A stretch of 14,913 nucleotides of DNA from Opitutia bacterium UBA7374. Its GTDB lineage: Bacteria > Verrucomicrobiota > Verrucomicrobiia > Opitutales > Coraliomargaritaceae. The stretch covers positions 1 through 14,913 of the forward strand of contig DKOA01000068.1 of NCBI GenBank assembly GCA_002469895.1. The letters are read 5' to 3'. Below the pieces are notes generated by a model that did not search any database, was not told the DNA's origin, and worked only from the letters and a program-made list of their open reading frames with translations. A program made the position numbers and the translations under genes. Shown in pieces: positions 14,172-14,913 of this stretch (within the stretch, counting starts at the first letter, position 1; each line of letters begins with the position of its first letter).

Positions 14172-14437
14172 TCCTTATTATGCTTTAGGGCAATAGTTTG
14201 TGAAATTAATATGGACTGTTGTCAGTTCTGTTTGCCCAGTCTTTTCGGTCAATTTCAACGACTTTCGGTCACTTTTTGGGCAAACTCTGGACAAAGTTGG
14301 CGGCTTTGACGAAGTCGGGGTCGGGGGTTCGAGGTGCCGCTGCTGAGGCTGTATGGATATACATCCGGCCCTCTCGAAAAAATAGCCCCTCATCGAGAAG
14401 GGCTTGAATTCTTCAGATGCCCGGATAGAGATAGGTA
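14172..14437. other. AT-rich non-coding spacer with repeats after the broken tRNA
   Basis: No convincing gene is seen in 266 nt. It holds a 9-bp inverted repeat (GTTTGCCCA 14230-14238 with TGGGCAAAC 14277-14285) that encloses two copies of TTTCGGTCA (14243-14251 and 14263-14271, 20 bp apart). It also holds a minus-strand terminator-like hairpin at 14377-14404. Short open frames here have no family features. The base composition in the second half and in the following gene is visibly AT-richer than the genes to the left. Confidence 0.6.
14377..14404 (-). terminator. Orphan minus-strand intrinsic terminator
   Basis: Read on the minus strand, AGCCC (14404-14400) pairs with GGGCT (14388-14384), and inner CTC/GAG add three more pairs around a GAT loop with a two-base bulge. 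The stem is followed by A and then six T (14382-14377). Nothing on the minus strand is seen to its right within the window. TCTCGA (14372-14377) and TCGAGA (14393-14398) form an overlapping alternative stem. Confidence 0.5.
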
Positions 14438-14913
14438 ATGAAGTTTTTAGTCCTATTGTTTGCGTCCTTGGGTCTACTAGTGAGTTCGGTGAGTGGTTTT
14501 ACTCTTCAAATAGTTGAAGGTAGTTACAATTGGCAGGAAGCAAAAGCGGATGCGGAGGCTAGAGGTGGTAGGTTGGCTGTTCTTAATACATCTGAGAAAA
14601 TATTAGTTGCCTCCAATTTCTTAACTAACAGCGGTTACTGGCCTAATCTTTGGATAGGCCTTACAGATGAAGCGATAGAAGGTGAGTGGCTTTGGCTTAA
14701 CGGAAATGAATTAAGTGATCATAATTGGGATCCTTTTGGGCCTTTAGGAGGTGAGCCAAATAATACAGCAGGAATACAACACTATGCATATATATATGGT
14801 ACGCCTACTTTTTCTTCAGGTTCACGCTATCTTAAATGGGATGACGTTTCTAATACGCACAGCTGGGGCTATTTATTAGAGGTGGGGATAGTCCCCGAAC
14901 CCTCGACCTATGC
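14438..14913 (+). CDS. C-type-lectin-like domain protein with PEP-CTERM anchor (partial)
   Basis: ATG at 14438 opens a frame of 158 codons that runs off the right edge. A signal peptide (MKFLVLLFASLGLLVSSVSG, about 20 aa) is followed by a C-type lectin fold: SYNWQEAKADAEARGGRLAVL (29-49), LWIGLTDEAIEGEWLWLNG (71-89), NW (96-97), GEPNN (105-109), KWDDV (133-137) and GYLLEV (144-149). GEPNN contains EPN, the mannose-type Ca-binding triplet. No cysteines are seen, so the usual disulfides are missing. VPEPSTY (152-158) is the start of a PEP-CTERM sorting signal; the membrane helix and basic tail lie beyond the window. Such proteins go to the cell surface or matrix. TTA, AAT and CTT codons are frequent, unlike its left neighbours, which suggests later acquisition or weaker selection. 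Confidence 0.88.
   Translation, partial: MKFLVLLFASLGLLVSSVSGFTLQIVEGSYNWQEAKADAEARGGRLAVLNTSEKILVASNFLTNSGYWPNLWIGLTDEAIEGEWLWLNGNELSDHNWDPFGPLGGEPNNTAGIQHYAYIYGTPTFSSGSRYLKWDDVSNTHSWGYLLEVGIVPEPSTY

Noticed and set aside
14058..14309. Plus-strand open frame of 83 codons spanning the tRNA
   Set aside because: It runs through the tRNA in one frame and carries no family features; it is a chance open frame.
14311..14340. Second tRNA T-arm-like sequence (GGGGTTCGAGG)
   Set aside because: Only TTCGA resembles a T-loop; no stem pairing and no neighbouring anticodon arm or acceptor were found.
14178..14393. Minus-strand open frame of 71 codons after the tRNA
   Set aside because: Low-complexity Lys/Pro/Ser composition and no motif; it overlaps the repeats. 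A small conserved protein cannot be fully excluded without a search.
1..14913. CRISPR array, insertion sequence or defence system
   Set aside because: No regularly spaced repeats, transposase motifs, or nuclease/toxin families were seen; the helicase-like gene is clearly RapA by its full-length features.

Overview
The window looks like chromosomal DNA of a marine-type Verrucomicrobiota bacterium, probably Opitutae/Puniceicoccales (Coraliomargarita-like). This is inferred from three things: a C-type-lectin-like protein ending in a PEP-CTERM motif (VPEPSTY), a Gram-negative outer-membrane gene set (TonB receptor, LpxR), and the style of the sigma factor (STYAAWWIKQSIKRAL). I could not run a search, so the placement is provisional.

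Layout. (1) 1-1219, minus strand: a three-gene run of exported proteins, namely a Cys/His-rich small protein, an HMA-like CxxC protein and a secreted protein cut by the window edge. It looks like a periplasmic metal-handling unit. (2) 1296-2330, minus: a primary-type sigma-70 factor without region 1.1. (3) 2434-5602, minus: a tightly coupled purE-purK-trpE operon whose genes join through ATGA overlaps, linking purine and tryptophan biosynthesis. (4) 5693-6049, plus: a DUF2237 protein that converges on (5) a PIG-L deacetylase (6046-6888, minus). (6) 6973-9810, plus: a full-length RapA/HepA RNA-polymerase recycling ATPase, divergent from PIG-L. (7) 9815-11641, minus: an SDR oxidoreductase and a lipid A deacylase (LpxR family), separated by 6 nt. 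(8) 11642-11892: a structured, divergent regulatory region with two Fur-box-like dyads before (9) a catecholate-type TonB-dependent siderophore receptor (11893-13977) that ends in a strong terminator. (10) 14098-14170: a tRNA-Arg(CCG) whose 3' part does not fold back on its 5' part. (11) After this junction the DNA becomes visibly AT-richer, with repeats, an orphan minus-strand terminator and the start of a lectin/PEP-CTERM gene that runs out of the window.

Most of the window is ordinary chromosomal housekeeping and envelope biology. The most interesting places are the broken tRNA-Arg junction and the AT-rich segment after it (probable integration boundary), the tandem Fur-like operators, the hairpin-rich divergent intergenic region, the mutually exclusive hairpins in the sigma-factor leader, and the uncharacterised exported Cys-rich/HMA gene run. 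I did not find a clear novel defence or mobile system inside the window.
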